DNA from: Flavobacterium nackdongense
Lineage (GTDB): Bacteria > Bacteroidota > Bacteroidia > Flavobacteriales > Flavobacteriaceae
Length of the DNA: 64,000 nt
NCBI RefSeq assembly: GCF_004355225.1
Contig: NZ_CP037933.1
Span: forward strand, 248,001 to 312,000
Direction of reading: 5' to 3'
Positions 55,768-63,966 of this stretch are shown here, piece by piece. Position 1 is the stretch's first letter. Each line of letters begins with the position of its first letter. The notes under the pieces were generated by a model, which was not told where the DNA came from, did no database searches, and worked only from the letters and a program-made list of their open reading frames with translations. A program made the position numbers and the translations under genes.

Positions 55768-56532
55768 ATGGGTAAGTTAGAAAGTAAAGTAGCTATTATA
55801 ACAGGCGCAACTGGAGGAATAGGTTTTGCAGTTGCAAAAAGATTAGGCAAAGACGGGTACACTGTTATTTTGAATGGTATTGAGGATGAAGATGGTGCAA
55901 AAAGAGTTTCAGAACTCACGGCTGAAGGAATCACTGCGGAATATTATAGTTTTGACGTTACCAAAGACGAAGAGGTAACAGAAAATATAACTAAAATTGG
56001 CGAAAAATATGGAAAAATTGATGTTCTGGTCAATAATGCAGGTGGTATCGGTATTAGAGCTAGATTCGAAGAAATGACCACAGCAGAATATAAATTTGTT
56101 ATGGGGTTGAATCTTGATTCCGTATTTTTTGCTTCTAGAGCAGCCATACCATTTCTAAAAAAAGGGGAGAAAGCTTCTATTATCAACTATACTTCTAATG
56201 CCGCTTGGAATGGTGCGGGACCTGGTGCTGGAATCTATGCCACGGCAAAAGGTGGAGTGCAATCCATCACAAGAGCTTTAGCCAAAGATTTGGCCGAGTA
56301 CGGAATTAGAGTAAATGCAGTTTCTCCGGGAACTATCGATACTCCGTTCCACGCTCAAATTAAAGCCACCAAACCGGAACTATTCGCTTCCTGGAAAAAT
56401 ACAATTTTGCTGGGTAGATTAGGTGAAGCTGAAGAAGTAGCTTCTGTGGTATCTTTCTTAGTAAGTGATAGCGCTTCGTTTATTACCGCCGAAACAATCC
56501 AAATTGGCGGAGGTCAGGCATTAGGAATTTAG
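55768..56532 (+). CDS. SDR-family oxidoreductase, DEH reductase/KduD-like
   Basis: This 254-residue short-chain dehydrogenase has GATGGIG (NAD(P)-binding, about 12-18), NNAGG and the catalytic Tyr157-x3-Lys161 (IYATAK). Ser143 is nearby, and the C-terminal IRVNAVSPGTIDTPF is present. In alginate loci such enzymes reduce 4-deoxy-L-erythro-5-hexoseulose uronate to 2-keto-3-deoxygluconate. KduD of pectin loci is the other close possibility. It follows the MFS gene after a 243-base gap filled by an inverted-repeat element. No TTGG-N4-CCAA operator precedes it. A good terminator follows. Confidence 0.82.
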   Translation: MGKLESKVAIITGATGGIGFAVAKRLGKDGYTVILNGIEDEDGAKRVSELTAEGITAEYYSFDVTKDEEVTENITKIGEKYGKIDVLVNNAGGIGIRARFEEMTTAEYKFVMGLNLDSVFFASRAAIPFLKKGEKASIINYTSNAAWNGAGPGAGIYATAKGGVQSITRALAKDLAEYGIRVNAVSPGTIDTPFHAQIKATKPELFASWKNTILLGRLGEAEEVASVVSFLVSDSASFITAETIQIGGGQALGI

Positions 56533-56610
56533 TAAGGGGTTTGAATAAAATGGTCAAACTTCTGTAAAATTTGCAGCAATAATTACAAACTGTACAATTG
56601 TAATAATCAA

Positions 56611-56650
56611 AAATAGCGACCTTTTTTATGGAATGAGTCGCTATTTTTTT
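56611..56650 (+). terminator. rho-independent terminator after SDR gene
   Basis: The ten-base perfect stem AAATAGCGAC (56611-56620) with GTCGCTATTT (56637-56646) is followed by a T-run to 56650. Confidence 0.85.
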
Positions 56651-56772
56651 AAATTAAGTACGCCTTTTCTTCGAAAATACGGTGGATACAAATTGTGATA
56701 AATTGAAATCCGAATAGAGTATCAATGCATCAATCAAGAATTATTTCAATACTATTAATACAAATAGATCAA

Positions 56773-57918
56773 ATGAATAAAGTGAATCGTATAATTTGTA
56801 CCTTGGCAATTGTCTTTTTTTCTTTGCCTTTTGTAGCTAATTCCCAAGTAACTCTGAATGCCGATGGTCCCGGAAATACTTATGAATTAATCAACAGCGT
56901 GCTGGCTCCAAGTGGTAATGTAATCGAGTCACCTGATCAAACACCAGACGGTTCGCATCCCACATTTGGACGCCATATTGCCGAAGTTTTCGATCCAGAA
57001 TTGAATAAATACGTTTTCGAATTTTACTCCCATGTAAGCACAGGTTCCACCGGAATTCTGGATAATGATATTTCAACCTTAAAAACAGATCGTCAGCGAG
57101 TCGAAATAAAAACCTATGCCAGTTCACCCAATAATTTGAAGGGTGTAATCGGAGAAACAGTTACTTACAAATGGCGATTTAAAGTGCCAGTTGGGTTTAA
57201 ACCTTCGGCCAATTTTACCCATATTCATCAGATAAAACCTGTCGATGGTGATGACGACAGTCCAATTTTTACCCTTACTGCGAGAAAAGGATCCCCGAAT
57301 AAATTGCAACTCATTTATGTAGTCGATGCTAATGGGAGTAATGACTATAAAAGAGAAGTTAATTTGTCATTATTTGAAGGGATTTGGGTCGAAGTAATCG
57401 AAATTATAGAAGTTGGGACAGGAAGTTCGGGCAGCTATTCGATTTCCATCAAAAAAGTGAGTGATGGTACAGAAGTGTTAGCATATACTAATAACAATAT
57501 TCAAACCATCAGAACGGCGGCTACTGACCCCGGTTCGCCTCAAGTTGCGAATAGTTTTATAAGGCCCAAATGGGGGATTTATAGGAGTTTATTAGACGCC
57601 GCAAGTTTGAGAGATGACAGTATTCGTTTTTCAGATTTTAGTATCGCAGAGGGAACCTTATCATCGGTTGATTTTAATTTAAATGCTCAAGATGCTATTT
57701 TTTTTCAAAATCCTGTGCAAGATAATTTGATACTTTTCGAAAGCGCAAAAGATAATTATGAAGACCTTCGAATTTACGATTCAAATGGAAAACTAATACT
57801 TTCAAAAAAAATCAGTTCGAACTCTATTGATCTATCTGAATTAAGTTCAGGAATATATTTGGCCGAATTGATAAAAAATGATGGTGCCAAAAAAGTATCG
57901 AAATTGATAAAAAAATAA
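56773..57918 (+). CDS. T9SS-sorted jelly-roll protein, putative polysaccharide lyase or binder (long paralogue)
   Basis: This 381-residue secreted protein has a signal peptide (FVANSQ), a jelly-roll domain (about 22-300) and a T9SS-type tail (QNPVQDNLI, about 306-381). It is a paralogue of the protein at 21002-21865. Shared segments include NADGPGNTYELINSVLAPS, QRVEIKTYASSP, YKWRFKVPVGF, FTHIHQIKPV and FIRPKWGIYRS. I prefer the start at 56773 because it begins at the signal peptide, whereas the ATG at 56725 would add 16 residues in front. The fold recalls PF14099-type lyases, but function is unproven. The sorting tail implies surface location, complementing the tail-less copy. Confidence 0.62.
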   Translation: MNKVNRIICTLAIVFFSLPFVANSQVTLNADGPGNTYELINSVLAPSGNVIESPDQTPDGSHPTFGRHIAEVFDPELNKYVFEFYSHVSTGSTGILDNDISTLKTDRQRVEIKTYASSPNNLKGVIGETVTYKWRFKVPVGFKPSANFTHIHQIKPVDGDDDSPIFTLTARKGSPNKLQLIYVVDANGSNDYKREVNLSLFEGIWVEVIEIIEVGTGSSGSYSISIKKVSDGTEVLAYTNNNIQTIRTAATDPGSPQVANSFIRPKWGIYRSLLDAASLRDDSIRFSDFSIAEGTLSSVDFNLNAQDAIFFQNPVQDNLILFESAKDNYEDLRIYDSNGKLILSKKISSNSIDLSELSSGIYLAELIKNDGAKKVSKLIKK

Positions 57919-57923
57919 AAAAA

Positions 57924-57957
57924 AATCCCTGTAAAGTGTCTGAGCAATACAAGGATT
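57924..57957. terminator. probable bidirectional terminator between converging genes
   Basis: A ten-base stem with one mismatch (57924-57933 with 57948-57957) is flanked by A- and T-runs. It lies between the jelly-roll gene (+) and nrtD (-). Confidence 0.6.
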
Positions 57958-57981
57958 CTTTTCAACCAAACTAACTTAAAA

Positions 57982-58788
57982 CTAACTTTTATAGACTACG
58001 CCCATATCTTCAATGGAAAATTCCTCGGTAAGTAGGTGTAGTAATTTATCCCTTAGCTCAATATATTCCGAAGTTTTTACAATTTCAATTTTGTTTCGAG
58101 GGCGAGCCAAATGAACGTCGACGATTTCTCGAATAGTCGATGCAGGTCCATCATTCAAAACCACAATTCGGTCCGATAAAAACAAGGCTTCTTCGATGTC
58201 GTGAGTGATCATAATAATGGTTTTGTCGCGGTTATTGAGATTCCATAATTTCAATACTTCTAGCTGCATCGAACTTTTGGTAAAAGCATCTAAAGCGCCA
58301 AAAGGTTCGTCTAGCAAAAGCACTCCCGGATTGATAGCGAAAGCCCTAGCAATAGCAACTCGCTGCTTCATTCCACCCGATAATTGTCCTGGTAATTTAT
58401 CTCGGTGCGATAATAAATTAACCATTTTGAGGTTGTAATCCACGATATCGTGTTTTTCTTGAGTAGAACAATCCATCACCGAATCTACCGCTTGAAATAT
58501 GTTTTCGTGAACCGATAGCCAAGGCAAAAGCGAGTAGTTTTGGAATACAATTCCTCGGTCAGGTCCCGGTCCTTTGATCGTTTTGCCTCCTAATTGAACT
58601 GTTCCGCCTGTTGGCGATAGCATGCCGGCAATCGCATTCAAAATGGTCGATTTCCCGCAACCCGAATGTCCAATGATGGAGATGATTTCTCCTTTTTTGA
58701 TGGATAAATTGATGTTTTTTACCGCTGTATATTTTCCTTTTGGAGTTGGAAAAGAGATTTCCAAGTCTTTGATTTCTAGATAGCTCAT
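57982..58788 (-). CDS. nrtD: nitrate-type ABC transporter ATP-binding protein
   Basis: This 268-residue ABC ATPase has Walker A GHSGCGKST, the Q-loop in FQNYSLLPW, signature LSGGMKQR, Walker B VLLLDEPFGALD and the switch MITHD. It matches the NrtD/SsuB/TauB subfamily in length and pattern. Together with NrtA and NrtB encoded upstream it should drive uptake of nitrate or nitrite. It is the last gene of the operon, separated from nrtB by 120 bases that contain a short-repeat region. Confidence 0.9.
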   Translation of the reverse strand: MSYLEIKDLEISFPTPKGKYTAVKNINLSIKKGEIISIIGHSGCGKSTILNAIAGMLSPTGGTVQLGGKTIKGPGPDRGIVFQNYSLLPWLSVHENIFQAVDSVMDCSTQEKHDIVDYNLKMVNLLSHRDKLPGQLSGGMKQRVAIARAFAINPGVLLLDEPFGALDAFTKSSMQLEVLKLWNLNNRDKTIIMITHDIEEALFLSDRIVVLNDGPASTIREIVDVHLARPRNKIEIVKTSEYIELRDKLLHLLTEEFSIEDMGVVYKS

Positions 58789-58818
58789 ATGTTTTTTTGT
58801 TTTAATTTTTTAATTGAT

Positions 58819-58904
58819 GGGAGATGGAAGTAAGAAGCTACTTACAAGCAATTCTTTAATTCTTCCCACTTCCCACTTCTAACTTCCCACTTCTGACTTC
58901 CCAC
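58819..58904. repeat. heptamer-based short repeats between nrtD and nrtB
   Basis: CTTCCCA occurs at 58862, 58869, 58883 and 58897, giving spacings of 7, 14 and 14, with CTTCTAA/CTTCTGA between. A complementary GGAAGTAAGAAG tract lies at about 58819-58837. The repeats sit within the operon's intercistronic gap. Confidence 0.65.
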
Positions 58905-58908
58905 TTTT

Positions 58909-59790
58909 TTAATAGGCTACTTTGCTCTCAATATAAGTGAATATTCTGTCGAAAAGTAAACCGACGATTCCGATGATAAGGATGGCAGAAATTACTTTTT
59001 CTAAACTTAAAGCGTTCCAACTGTCCCAAACAAAGAATCCAATTCCTGCGCCACCGGATAACATTTCACCAGCAACAATTACTAACCAAGCTACACTTAT
59101 ACTTAAACGTAAACCTGTAATAATATGTGGTAAACTATACGGAATCAATATTTTAGTTAAATATCTCCACTTTGAAAATCCAAACGCTTTGGCAACGTTT
59201 TTATGATCCTGCGGAATCGAGGCTACTCCAAAAGAAGTGTTGATTAGTGTCGACCACAAAGAGGTAATGAAAACAATAAATATTGTTGCCATTCCAGTAT
59301 CTTTAAAAACAACCAAACCAATAGGAAACCAAGCCAAAGGCGAAACAGGTTTTAATAATTGCACAATGGGATAAAAAATTTGCTTGCAAACGGTACTGGC
59401 TCCCATCAAAATCCCGATTGGAATTGCGATTAATGAACCTAATAAAAATCCAAAAAGTACCGTTTTTATGGAATTGAATAATTGTAAACCAATTCCTTTG
59501 TCATTCGGGCCGTAATCGTAAAATGGGTCGCTCAGCATTTCTTTCAAAACGGTCAGAGTAGCTACTGGGCCAGGTAAAGCTTGTTCTGTGTACATGCTTA
59601 AAAGGGTCCAAAATCCTCCAAAGAGAAATAATCCAACGCAAGCCAATAAGATGGATTTTGATTTTAAGACGAAAGTACTAAGGGCTACTTTTAGTTTTAA
59701 ATTTTCTTCAAGAAAACTTTTTTTAATTTCGTGGGCAACATCGATTTCAGTTTCGATCGGCTCGATTGTTAATGTGTTTTTATCAGACAT
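58909..59790 (-). CDS. nrtB: nitrate-type ABC transporter permease
   Basis: This 293-residue inner-membrane permease is of the NrtB/SsuC type. It has a first helix around ILLACVGLFLFGGFWTLL, a BPD_transp_1 core with IPIGILMGAS, a KAFGFSKWRYLTKILIPYSLPHIITGL-type coupling motif (EAA loop around AFGFSKW) and about six helices. It pairs with NrtA and NrtD. The N-terminal 40 residues are charged and cytoplasmic. A strong hairpin lies between nrtA and this gene. Confidence 0.9.
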   Translation of the reverse strand: MSDKNTLTIEPIETEIDVAHEIKKSFLEENLKLKVALSTFVLKSKSILLACVGLFLFGGFWTLLSMYTEQALPGPVATLTVLKEMLSDPFYDYGPNDKGIGLQLFNSIKTVLFGFLLGSLIAIPIGILMGASTVCKQIFYPIVQLLKPVSPLAWFPIGLVVFKDTGMATIFIVFITSLWSTLINTSFGVASIPQDHKNVAKAFGFSKWRYLTKILIPYSLPHIITGLRLSISVAWLVIVAGEMLSGGAGIGFFVWDSWNALSLEKVISAILIIGIVGLLFDRIFTYIESKVAY

Positions 59791-59837
59791 GGTATTTTAT
59801 TTTAAGTTAATTATTTAATCTTTAATTTGAAATAAAT

Positions 59838-59870
59838 CATTCTTATCCCTGAAAATTGGGGATAAGAATG
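59838..59870 (-). other. intercistronic hairpin between nrtA and nrtB
   Basis: A perfect 12-base stem, CATTCTTATCCC (59838-59849) with GGGATAAGAATG (59859-59870), and a 9-base loop lie 12 bases after the nrtA stop on the minus strand. There is no real T-run. It probably acts as an RNA-stabilising or partial-termination element that raises NrtA over NrtB. Confidence 0.65.
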
Positions 59871-59881
59871 CTTTTGATTTG

Positions 59882-61108
59882 TTATTTTTTCACTACTTTC
59901 AAATACGCTGCCGGATTTGCAGGGTCAAAAACAGTTTTGTCCATCGTGAGTGAAAACGGTTTCATATCATCGTTTGGAATTTTTACGTTCATACTCTTGG
60001 CCACTTCTTCGTATAAATCCTGAAGAATTAATTTATCGGCAATAGCAGCATAATTAGGAGCTTCTTTCAAATAACCGAATCTTACGAACTGTGCCATTGC
60101 CCAAATCGCATAAGATTTGCGAGGGAAATTAACCATTCCGCCCTTGTGGAATAACATATAATCATTGTCATAAATTTCGGTTCCTTGGTTGCAACCCAAA
60201 TCGTAATTGCCCATCAATCGGTTTTCGATTACTTCTGCAGGAGCATTTACATAAGGAGCTTTTCCGATGATGGCAGCCGCTTTTTTACGATTGGCAGGAA
60301 CGTCTAGCCATTTGCAGGCTTCCATAACGGCTTTCATTACTTTTACCAAATCAGCTTTGCGTTTGGCGCTAAAATCTTTATTGACTACCAATGCTTTTTC
60401 GGGGTGATCTTTCCAAATATCTTGAGATGCCACTTGAGTAAATCCGATGCCTTGTTTTACAGCAACGCCACCCCAAGGCTCTCCAACGCAATATCCGTCC
60501 ATATTGCCCACTTTCATATTAGCCACCATTTGTGGAGGAGGAATAGTGATAATTTTTACGGCTTTTTGATTCAATCCGGCAATCGACATCCAGTTTCTCA
60601 ACCATAAATCGTGTGTTCCTCCAGGGAAAGTCATAGCGAATGTTACCTCTTTTTCGGCTTTTAGTTTGGCAGCGACCACCGGAGTCACTTTGTTCATTTG
60701 CTTGAAACCAACTTTGCCACAAAAATCATTCGATAAGGTGATGGCTTGCCCATTTACGTTCAACATCATCGCAATTTTCATTTCGGAACCGGCTTTTCCG
60801 CCCACTCCGGTGTATACTGAAAACGGCATCGAATACAAGCAATGTGCTCCGTCCAATTCCCCAGTTAATACTTTGTCACGGATATTGGCCCAAGATGATT
60901 CTTTGGTGACAATTACTTCGACCCCATATTTTTTGAATAATCCAAGTTCTTTCGCCATTACAATTGGCGAGCAATCGGTTAGGGGAATGAATCCTAATTT
61001 GACAGGTTCAGATTGAGCGCTTGCAGTTGAAAAAACAGCGCTGATGGCAAATAACAAAACAGAAATAGATTTTGTTATTGTGATTTTTTTTGAATTTAAT
61101 GTTCTCAT
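59882..61108 (-). CDS. nrtA: nitrate-type ABC transporter substrate-binding protein
   Basis: This 408-residue exported protein (signal FSTASAQ) is of the NrtA/CmpA type. Motifs are LGFIPLTDCSPIVMAKELGLFKKYG (split here as LGFIPLTDC and AKELGLFKKYG), ESSWANIRDKVLTGELDGAH, and MDGYCVGEPWGGVA. It should bind nitrate or nitrite in the periplasm. Bicarbonate or another small anion is possible by homology. It is the first transporter gene after the porin, 29 bases away, and is followed by a 12-base hairpin. Confidence 0.9.
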   Translation of the reverse strand: MRTLNSKKITITKSISVLLFAISAVFSTASAQSEPVKLGFIPLTDCSPIVMAKELGLFKKYGVEVIVTKESSWANIRDKVLTGELDGAHCLYSMPFSVYTGVGGKAGSEMKIAMMLNVNGQAITLSNDFCGKVGFKQMNKVTPVVAAKLKAEKEVTFAMTFPGGTHDLWLRNWMSIAGLNQKAVKIITIPPPQMVANMKVGNMDGYCVGEPWGGVAVKQGIGFTQVASQDIWKDHPEKALVVNKDFSAKRKADLVKVMKAVMEACKWLDVPANRKKAAAIIGKAPYVNAPAEVIENRLMGNYDLGCNQGTEIYDNDYMLFHKGGMVNFPRKSYAIWAMAQFVRFGYLKEAPNYAAIADKLILQDLYEEVAKSMNVKIPNDDMKPFSLTMDKTVFDPANPAAYLKVVKK

Positions 61109-61137
61109 ATAGATAGATTTAATTGGTTGTACTTGAA

Positions 61138-62577
61138 TTATTTTTTAGCTAAAAAATCGGGTTTGATATTTAGAGCAACATAAGCCCATTGAGGCGAAAG
61201 ACTAGCGTTGGAAACATTCTTAACCTGAGCCGACGCCATCGTATTGGTGGCTTTCATATAAGAATAACCCGCTTCGATGTTGATTAATTTGGTAAAGTTG
61301 TATGACATTTTCAAATCCAATTCGGTACCTAAATACGAAGTTCTTGTGCCACTAGCGCCGTTTGATACTTTGTTTGCCGCTTCAAATCCGTGCAAATCTG
61401 CGAATAATGTTAATTTGTCAGAGGCATTGTATTTGGCTTTGAAGAAATAGTTCAGCAAACCTTGTTTTCCAAAACCGCTTGCTACGTAGAAATAATCCAT
61501 ATATCCCCAAAATTTATGAGGTGTTCCATACAATGGGTCAAACTCGTTACTTCTGGAATCGGCTGTTACCGCTTTTGTTCCGTCAGTTCCCGATAAATAA
61601 TCGATCCCCGGTCCCACAAAAAGCTTGCGACTTACCTGAACAGTGGAAGTAATGGAAGCTAAGTTGGCGCTCAAAACGCGACCGTCTTTGTTGCGGCCTC
61701 CTTGATAGTAGTAACTTCCGGTTAGGTTGATTTTTCTGGTTGGATTTACATTATAGAATATACCTGTCGTAGTTCGACTCCAAACACCTTGAACAGGAGT
61801 TTTTACAGCGGCGATAGTAGTGTATTTATTGAAATCATCTTTGAAAAACAAAAAGGATAAATCGCCAAAGTAGAATTTTTTACCTACATACGCATATTGA
61901 AACGATTTGTACATCGTGCCAATGGCATTCGTTCCTGCCGGATAAGTTCCCGCTGTAGGGATTCCGTTGTAAAGTGTACCTACATTTTTTTCTGAATTTT
62001 GATTGAAGGCGGCTCCAATATCGGCGATCCATCCTTTGTTGGCAAACTTTAAGACCACTGCATCGTGTCTTCTGGCTTGTTGCAACCAATCTAAACTGCC
62101 TATTACTTTTTGATCATCATAAGCAATTTCTTGACGACCAATTTTTAGGGAAAGATTTTTGATTTTACTGACCGTATCATTTAGGAAAATTTCTCCCCAA
62201 GCTTCGTGAAGCATCAATCCATCGTTGGCATCTACGGTCGTTTTATTGATAGAGGACTGGTCTTGACCCCAAACGCGAACATCTTGCAATGATAAATATG
62301 CTTTAAAACGGTAGCCAGCAAATCCTGCATTCAGTCTGGCTCTTTGCGAAGTGAACAAGGCTGCGTCGTCCCCTTTTTTTTGTAAAGTTCCTTGTCCGTC
62401 TCTTAGTTCTGTTCGAGGTCTCAATTGTCCGGTAAGCGTAAATTGTGCTTTAGATTCTTGAACACTTAATGCGGTCACAGCAACTCCCAAAAGGAACGTT
62501 TTGGAGAGGCAAGTTTGTAAAATGGTTTCTTTTTTGAATCCTTGAATAGCTAGTAATTTGTTCTTAATAGTTCGCAT
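61138..62577 (-). CDS. outer-membrane beta-barrel porin of nitrate operon (Alginate_exp-like fold)
   Basis: This 479-residue outer-membrane protein has a signal peptide (VQESKAQ) and a beta-barrel of the 'alginate export' family type: RPRTELRDGQG, FTSQRARLNAGF, LKIGRQEIAYDDQ and the terminal WAYVALNIK strand. Despite the family name, neighbours and operon structure tie it to nitrate uptake. It is the first gene of the transporter operon and lies in the opposite orientation to the alginate locus. I infer an anion-permeable porin. No alginate synthesis gene is in the window. Confidence 0.82.
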   Translation of the reverse strand: MRTIKNKLLAIQGFKKETILQTCLSKTFLLGVAVTALSVQESKAQFTLTGQLRPRTELRDGQGTLQKKGDDAALFTSQRARLNAGFAGYRFKAYLSLQDVRVWGQDQSSINKTTVDANDGLMLHEAWGEIFLNDTVSKIKNLSLKIGRQEIAYDDQKVIGSLDWLQQARRHDAVVLKFANKGWIADIGAAFNQNSEKNVGTLYNGIPTAGTYPAGTNAIGTMYKSFQYAYVGKKFYFGDLSFLFFKDDFNKYTTIAAVKTPVQGVWSRTTTGIFYNVNPTRKINLTGSYYYQGGRNKDGRVLSANLASITSTVQVSRKLFVGPGIDYLSGTDGTKAVTADSRSNEFDPLYGTPHKFWGYMDYFYVASGFGKQGLLNYFFKAKYNASDKLTLFADLHGFEAANKVSNGASGTRTSYLGTELDLKMSYNFTKLINIEAGYSYMKATNTMASAQVKNVSNASLSPQWAYVALNIKPDFLAKK

Positions 62578-62607
62578 AATAGTTTTGTTTTTAATTAGTA
62601 CATTGCA

Positions 62608-62633
62608 AATATACGTAAGTATTAATACGTAGC
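62608..62633 (-). promoter_or_regulatory. promoter and TACGTA operator of nitrate operon
   Basis: On the minus strand a -7 box TATATTTG (62608-62615) lies about 30 bases before the porin start. Immediately upstream are two TACGTA hexamers (62614-62619 and 62628-62633), 14 bases apart. Another TACGTA pair is at 63844-63859 beyond the Crp/Fnr gene. A site for a nitrate-related regulator is inferred. Confidence 0.55.
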
Positions 62634-62846
62634 TTTATGAAATAATACAGACTAAAACCATTTTTTACTACAGAAAATAAGGAGCTAAAATCAGGTAATT
62701 TTATGTTTTTTGGCAGTAAATAGCAAGGAGGTCAATGATGACAATAGTTTTGAACCTAAGTAGAATACTTAGCAAACGAAAAAGGGGAGCAACTAGAATA
62801 GTAAATAATCACAATTTTAGTAATCTGCAATCGTGTTTTTTGCAAT

Positions 62847-63545
62847 TTATTTATGTTCAATGATTTCTGATCGCATTTTTTCAACATTCAAAAGGCCTAT
62901 TTTTTTGCCAACTGTTTTGAGTAGTAGTTCTTTTTTTAAACTGGAAATGACCCGAATTACCTGTTCTTCCGTGGTTCCGGCAAAATCGGCAATGTCACGT
63001 CGGGATAAATCTACTTCAATTACGCCTTTCGATTGACCGAATTTTCGATGGATATATAATAAGGTATCAATGACTCGTTCGCGAACATTCATTTGAGCAA
63101 TTTTGCGAATATTATTTTCGCTTTTATTCAATTCTTCCGCATAGAAAAGCATTAAATCGAAAGTGAATTCAGGGACGTTTTTTAGAATATCCAACATATC
63201 CTCATTACTGAAATTGCATAAAACAGTGTCTTCAAGAGCCGAAGCACCAATGAGGCAACGTTTGCTGGTGGCAAATCCTCTAAACCCCACAACATCACCA
63301 TTTGTAGTGAGTCTAACAATCTGTTCTCTGCCGTAAATACCGGTTTTGACCGTTTTTACTTTTCCTCTATAGACAAAGTACAAGCCCTGAGTTGGCGCTC
63401 CTTCAATGATGAATTGCTGCGATTTTTTACAAATAAAACTATTCTTTTTTTCGATATAAGTTCGCATTTTTTCTAAATGAAGATGCTTTTTGATAAAGCA
63501 ATTTTCATTCAGACAGCTGTCGCAAATTGGTGTTTCTTTCTTCAT
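62847..63545 (-). CDS. Crp/Fnr-family regulator with N-terminal Cys cluster
   Basis: This 232-residue regulator has an N-terminal cysteine motif (Cys8-x2-Cys11-x4-Cys16, plus Cys39), a cyclic-nucleotide-type beta-roll (about 45-130, VYRGKVKTVKTG, GDVVGFRGF) and a Crp-type winged helix. The recognition part is DLSRRDIADFAGTTEEQVIRVI, here abbreviated SRRDIADFAG and TTEEQVIRV. The cysteines recall FNR-type [4Fe-4S] ligands, although the spacing is not that of E. coli FNR. It lies upstream of, and on the same strand as, the nitrate operon, so it probably controls nitrate or nitrite genes in response to oxygen or NO. Confidence 0.85.
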   Translation of the reverse strand: MKKETPICDSCLNENCFIKKHLHLEKMRTYIEKKNSFICKKSQQFIIEGAPTQGLYFVYRGKVKTVKTGIYGREQIVRLTTNGDVVGFRGFATSKRCLIGASALEDTVLCNFSNEDMLDILKNVPEFTFDLMLFYAEELNKSENNIRKIAQMNVRERVIDTLLYIHRKFGQSKGVIEVDLSRRDIADFAGTTEEQVIRVISSLKKELLLKTVGKKIGLLNVEKMRSEIIEHK

Positions 63546-63626
63546 ACTAAAATGGAATTAAGGGCGATAAAATGATTTGTCCACATTGCTTCGTTTTTTC
63601 TACTAATAAACTCCTAAAAAAAAATT

Positions 63627-63770
63627 AACCACATAGAAAAATAATTGATTTAAATAGAAATGCGCTTCGCTTATCATAGATTTTATAGCTATGTGTAAAT
63701 TAAATGCCTATGACGGTCTTTTAAAATTTAGACTATTTTCCTATATTTTCGCGGATAAGTCTATGTGGTT
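63627..63770. repeat. intergenic inverted-repeat element (144 bp)
   Basis: AACCACATAG (63627-63636) is perfectly complementary to CTATGTGGTT (63761-63770). The core contains CGCTTCGCTTATCATAG and TATAGCTATGTG. Read on the other strand these resemble the core of the element at 55543-55748. Confidence 0.65.
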
Positions 63771-63905
63771 TAAAAGAAATAGCAATCTTATTCGGAAATC
63801 AATTTATTTATTTTGTCAAACGTATAAAATATTTTTCAATTTATACGTATTTATACGTAAAAATACTTATTTTTACATTTTTAAAAATAGAAATACTCCA
63901 ATCTT

Positions 63906-63966
63906 TGCTCCCTTTCCTTTGCTTCGCCAGTTCGCTGTCGCTCGTGTGGAGAGGGTTGGGGTGAGG
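63906..63966. repeat. GC-richer tract, possible dispersed repeat
   Basis: This tract has clearly higher GC than its surroundings. It begins TTGCTCCCTTTCC and ends GAGAGGGTTGGGGTGAGG, partly complementary ends that resemble short dispersed repeats common in Bacteroidetes intergenic DNA. It cannot be confirmed from one copy. Confidence 0.3.
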
